Position numbers and translations under genes: made by a program. Below, piece after piece: positions 61,830 to 64,000 of a stretch of DNA of 64,000 nucleotides (the stretch's first letter is position 1; each line of letters begins with the position of its first letter). The stretch comes from Acanthochromis polyacanthus (Eukaryota; Chordata; Actinopteri; Pomacentridae), in the NCBI RefSeq assembly GCF_021347895.1, contig NC_067130.1, positions 25,751,817-25,815,816 of the forward strand, read 5' to 3'. The notes below the pieces were generated by a model that saw nothing but the letters and a program-made list of their open reading frames with translations, ran no database searches and had not been told where the DNA came from.

Positions 61830-63457
61830 CAGTGCCTTGTGAAAGTATTCGGCCCCCTTGAACTTTTCAACCTTTCGCCACATTTCAGGCTTCAAACGTA
61901 AAGATATAAAATTGTAATTTTTTGTCAAGAATCAACAACAAGTGGGACACAATCGTGAAGTGGAATGAAATTTAATGGATATTTTAAACTTTTTTAACAA
62001 ATATAAACCTGAAAAGGGGGGCGTGCAATATTATTCGGTCCCCTTGCATTAATACTTTGTAGCGCCACCTTTTGCTGCAATTACAGCTGCAAGTCGCTTG
62101 GGGTATGTCTCTATCAGTTTTGCACATCGAGAGACTGAAATTCTTGCCCATTCTTCCTTGCAAAACAGCTCGAGCTCAGTGAGGTCGAATGGAGAGTGTT
62201 TGTGAACAGCAGTCTTCAGCTCTGCCCACAGATTCTCGATTGGATTCAGGTCTGGACTTTGACTTGGCCATTCTAACACCTGGATATGTTTATTTGTGAA
62301 CCATTCCATTGTAGATTTGGCTTTATGTTTTGGGTCATTGTCCTGTTGGAAGATAAATCTCCGTCCCAGTCTCAGGTCTTTTGCAGACTCCAACAGGTTT
62401 TCTTCCAGAATGCTCCTGTATTTGGCTCCATTCATCTTCCCATCATTTTTAACCATCTTCCCAGTCCCTGCTGAAGAAAAGCAGGCCCAAACCATGAGGC
62501 TGCCACCACCATGTTTGACAGTGGGGATGGTGTGTTCAGGGTGATGAGCTGTGTTGCTTTTATGCCAAACATATCGTTTTGCATTGTGGCCAAAAAGTTC
62601 AATTTTGGTTTCATCTGACCAGAGCACCTTCTTCCACATGTTTGGTGTGTCTCCCAGGTGACTTGTGGCAAACTTCAAATGAGACTTTTTATGGATATCT
62701 TTGAGAAATGGCTTTTTTCTTGCCACTCTTCCATAAAGGCCAGATTTGTGCAGCGTACGACTGATTGTTGTCCTATGGACAGACTCTCCCACCTCAGCTG
62801 TAGATCTCTGCAGTTCATCCAGAGTGATCATGGGCCTCTTGGCTGCATCTCTGATCAGTCTTCTCCTTGTTGGAGGTGAAAGTTCAGAGGGACGGCCGGG
62901 TCTTGGTAGATTTGCAGTGGTCTGATACTCCTTCCATTTCAATATGATTGCTTGCACAGTGCTCCTTGAGATGTTTAAAGCTTGGGAAATCTTTTTGTAT
63001 CCAAATCCGGCTTTAAACTTCTCCACAACAGTATCTGGGACCTGCCTGGTGTGTTCCTTGGTCTTCATGATGCTCTGCACTTTAAACAGAACCCTGAGAC
63101 TATCACAGAGCAGGTGCATTTATACGGAGACTTGATTACACACAGGTGGATTCTATTTATCACCATCAGTCATTTAGGACAACATTGGATCATTCAGAGA
63201 TCCTCACTGAACTTCTGGAGTGAGTTTGCTGCACTGAAAGTAAAGGGGCCGAATAATATTGCACACCCCACTTTTCAGTTTTTTATTTGTTAAAAAAGTT
63301 TAAAATATCCAATAAATTTCCTTCCACTTCACGATTGTGTCCCACTTGTTGTTGATTCTTGACAAAAAATTACAATTTTATATCTTTATGTTTGAAGCCT
63401 GAAATGTGGCGAAAGGTTGAAAAGTTCAAGGGGGCCGAATACTTTCACAAGGCACTG
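61830..63457 (-). mobile_element. Tc1 transposon, complete and possibly recent
   Basis: Both outer ends are present (CAGTGCCTTGTGAAAGTATT and its complement) with TA at 61828-61829 and 63458-63459. Inverted repeats of about 210 bp carry an outer and an inner copy of a TATTCGGxCCCCTT-type motif, the IR/DR layout of Sleeping Beauty-like Tc1. Length is 1628 bp. The element encodes an uninterrupted transposase. Confidence 0.96.
62049..63068 (-). CDS. Tc1 transposase, uninterrupted, DD34E
   Basis: The 339-residue product matches the ~340 residues usual for vertebrate Tc1 transposases. It would excise the surrounding element and reinsert it at TA sites in the nucleus. The N-terminal paired-like helix-turn-helix region includes FGYKKISQALNISRSTVQAI (22-41), followed by PRPGRP, an AT-hook-like linker (55-60). 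Catalytic acids sit in WSDETKIELFG (Asp152), QQDNDPKHKA (Asp243) and [11 protein letters not shown] (Glu278), spaced as DD34E. A glycine-rich box, HGGGSLMVW, is at 186-194. The frame is open further upstream to 63119, but the start at 63068 (MKTKEHTRQV) matches the sibling at 27840. No stop or shift is seen. Activity is unproven. Confidence 0.95.
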   Translation of the reverse strand: MKTKEHTRQVPDTVVEKFKAGFGYKKISQALNISRSTVQAIILKWKEYQTTANLPRPGRPSELSPPTRRRLIRDAAKRPMITLDELQRSTAEVGESVHRTTISRTLHKSGLYGRVARKKPFLKDIHKKSHLKFATSHLGDTPNMWKKVLWSDETKIELFGHNAKRYVWHKSNTAHHPEHTIPTVKHGGGSLMVWACFSSAGTGKMVKNDGKMNGAKYRSILEENLLESAKDLRLGRRFIFQQDNDPKHKAKSTMEWFTNKHIQVLEWPSQSPDLNPIENLWAELKTAVHKHSPFDLTELELFCKEEWARISVSRCAKLIETYPKRLAAVIAAKGGATKY

Positions 63458-63554
63458 TAAATACTTGTGGGATTCCCATGGCAACGTGATGTATACAGTT
63501 GAAAAAACTGACCTCTCTAACCCACTAACCTTGCTTCGTAGTACCTCCCTCTGG

Positions 63555-64000
63555 TATCTCCTGGTGTCCTCTTCTTACACTACAACCCCTGTAAACTCCG
63601 AATGGAACCGTTGTTATGGATTTTAGGTTCAAAGCAAAATATGCTCATGCATCATGTCAAATAGATACCAGCCACTAGAACAGCAAATAGGCCAAAAACA
63701 ACAAACAAGGACATTTTTTGTAAAACTCGATGGTTTTGCACTGCCGCTATTACATTGTACATTACATTATACGGATGCATTGTAGATAGATTTACTCTTT
63801 CTTTCTTTATCTCTCCTTTGTGGCGGTTGAGGAGAAAGAGGTCAGAATTCAATAATCTCCAAATTCGAACATGACTTATATCTGTTGATAAAAAGACTAT
63901 TGTGAGTACTGAAAATTTTCCAGTGAGAACACTCTTTACCCTGAACTCCCAAAAACCTTTTAAAATCCATTGTATACTATTGAAAAACACATCAAGAAGT
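63555..64000. other. Window end, unrecognised frame
   Basis: A 112-codon minus-strand frame (63990-63652) ends with a hydrophobic stretch (KMSLFVVFGLFAVLVAGIYL) that could span a membrane. It begins 11 bases from the window edge, so it may be part of something larger. I do not recognise it and do not call a gene. Confidence 0.3.

Larger units (their letters stand above)
61733..63554. repeat. 97 bp inverted repeat split by a Tc1
   Basis: Arms 61733-61829 and 63458-63554 are perfect inverted copies, starting CCAGAGGGAGGTACTACG at the left. They meet at a central TA that is the Tc1 target. Without the Tc1 the site would be a ~192 bp perfect palindrome. This resembles foldback (Angel-like) elements of fish. 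Confidence 0.9.

Noticed and set aside
63652..63990. Small membrane protein on the minus strand
   Set aside because: The hydrophobic end is suggestive, but there is no family match and the frame lies at the window edge, so I left it uncalled.

Overview
The window looks like ordinary non-coding chromosome from a ray-finned (teleost) fish. It is AT-rich and intron-bearing, with long (TG)n, (GATA)n and (TTATC)n tracts. It carries the usual teleost repeats: Tc1 elements, L1/Tx1-type and RTE LINEs, a tRNA-headed SINE with a GGAT tail, a hAT element, a Ty3/Gypsy element and several short inverted-repeat elements. There are no operons, Shine-Dalgarno sites or bacterial gene spacing. Species cannot be read from the sequence.

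Only one host protein gene is well supported: a PPP1R3C-type glycogen-targeting subunit of protein phosphatase 1 on the minus strand (10539-11725). I rebuilt a five-codon first coding exon, a phase-matched intron and a probable upstream 5'UTR exon for it. All other long coding stretches belong to mobile elements, and almost all are broken. The exception is an uninterrupted 339-codon Tc1 transposase at 62049-63068.

Layout: 1-1002 unique; 1003-8326 a tandem array of three ~2.47 kb units, each with the same SINE; 9116-10180 a possible hAT-like non-autonomous element; 10.5-12.2 kb the ppp1r3c gene; 13.5-16.2 kb an old local duplication holding a Tc1 (13649-15635) that itself holds a 732 bp inverted-repeat element; 16711-18047 a 1.34 kb repeat with a second copy at 41130-42465; 18368-18976 a short inverted-repeat element; 21-23 kb a SINE and LINE tails; 23001-25365 a Tc1 split by a probable solo LTR; 25.6-26.1 kb paired (TG)n tracts; 27449-28776 an internally deleted Tc1; 32674-34216 another Tc1; 34900-40494 an almost full-length L1/Tx1-like LINE with a 14 bp target duplication, holding a 571 bp inverted-repeat element; 41022-44209 a SINE split by other repeats, including an RTE LINE; 44.7-52.4 kb largely featureless; 52787-55409 a hAT pseudogene holding a second 571 bp element; about 55.5-60 kb a Ty3/Gypsy carcass; 61733-63554 a palindrome split at its exact centre by the intact Tc1.

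I found no novel multigene system. The main interest is the layered insertion history: several elements can be ordered in time by target-site duplications, and three small elements have no superfamily I can assign. All calls were made by eye from motifs and repeat boundaries; no database search was run.
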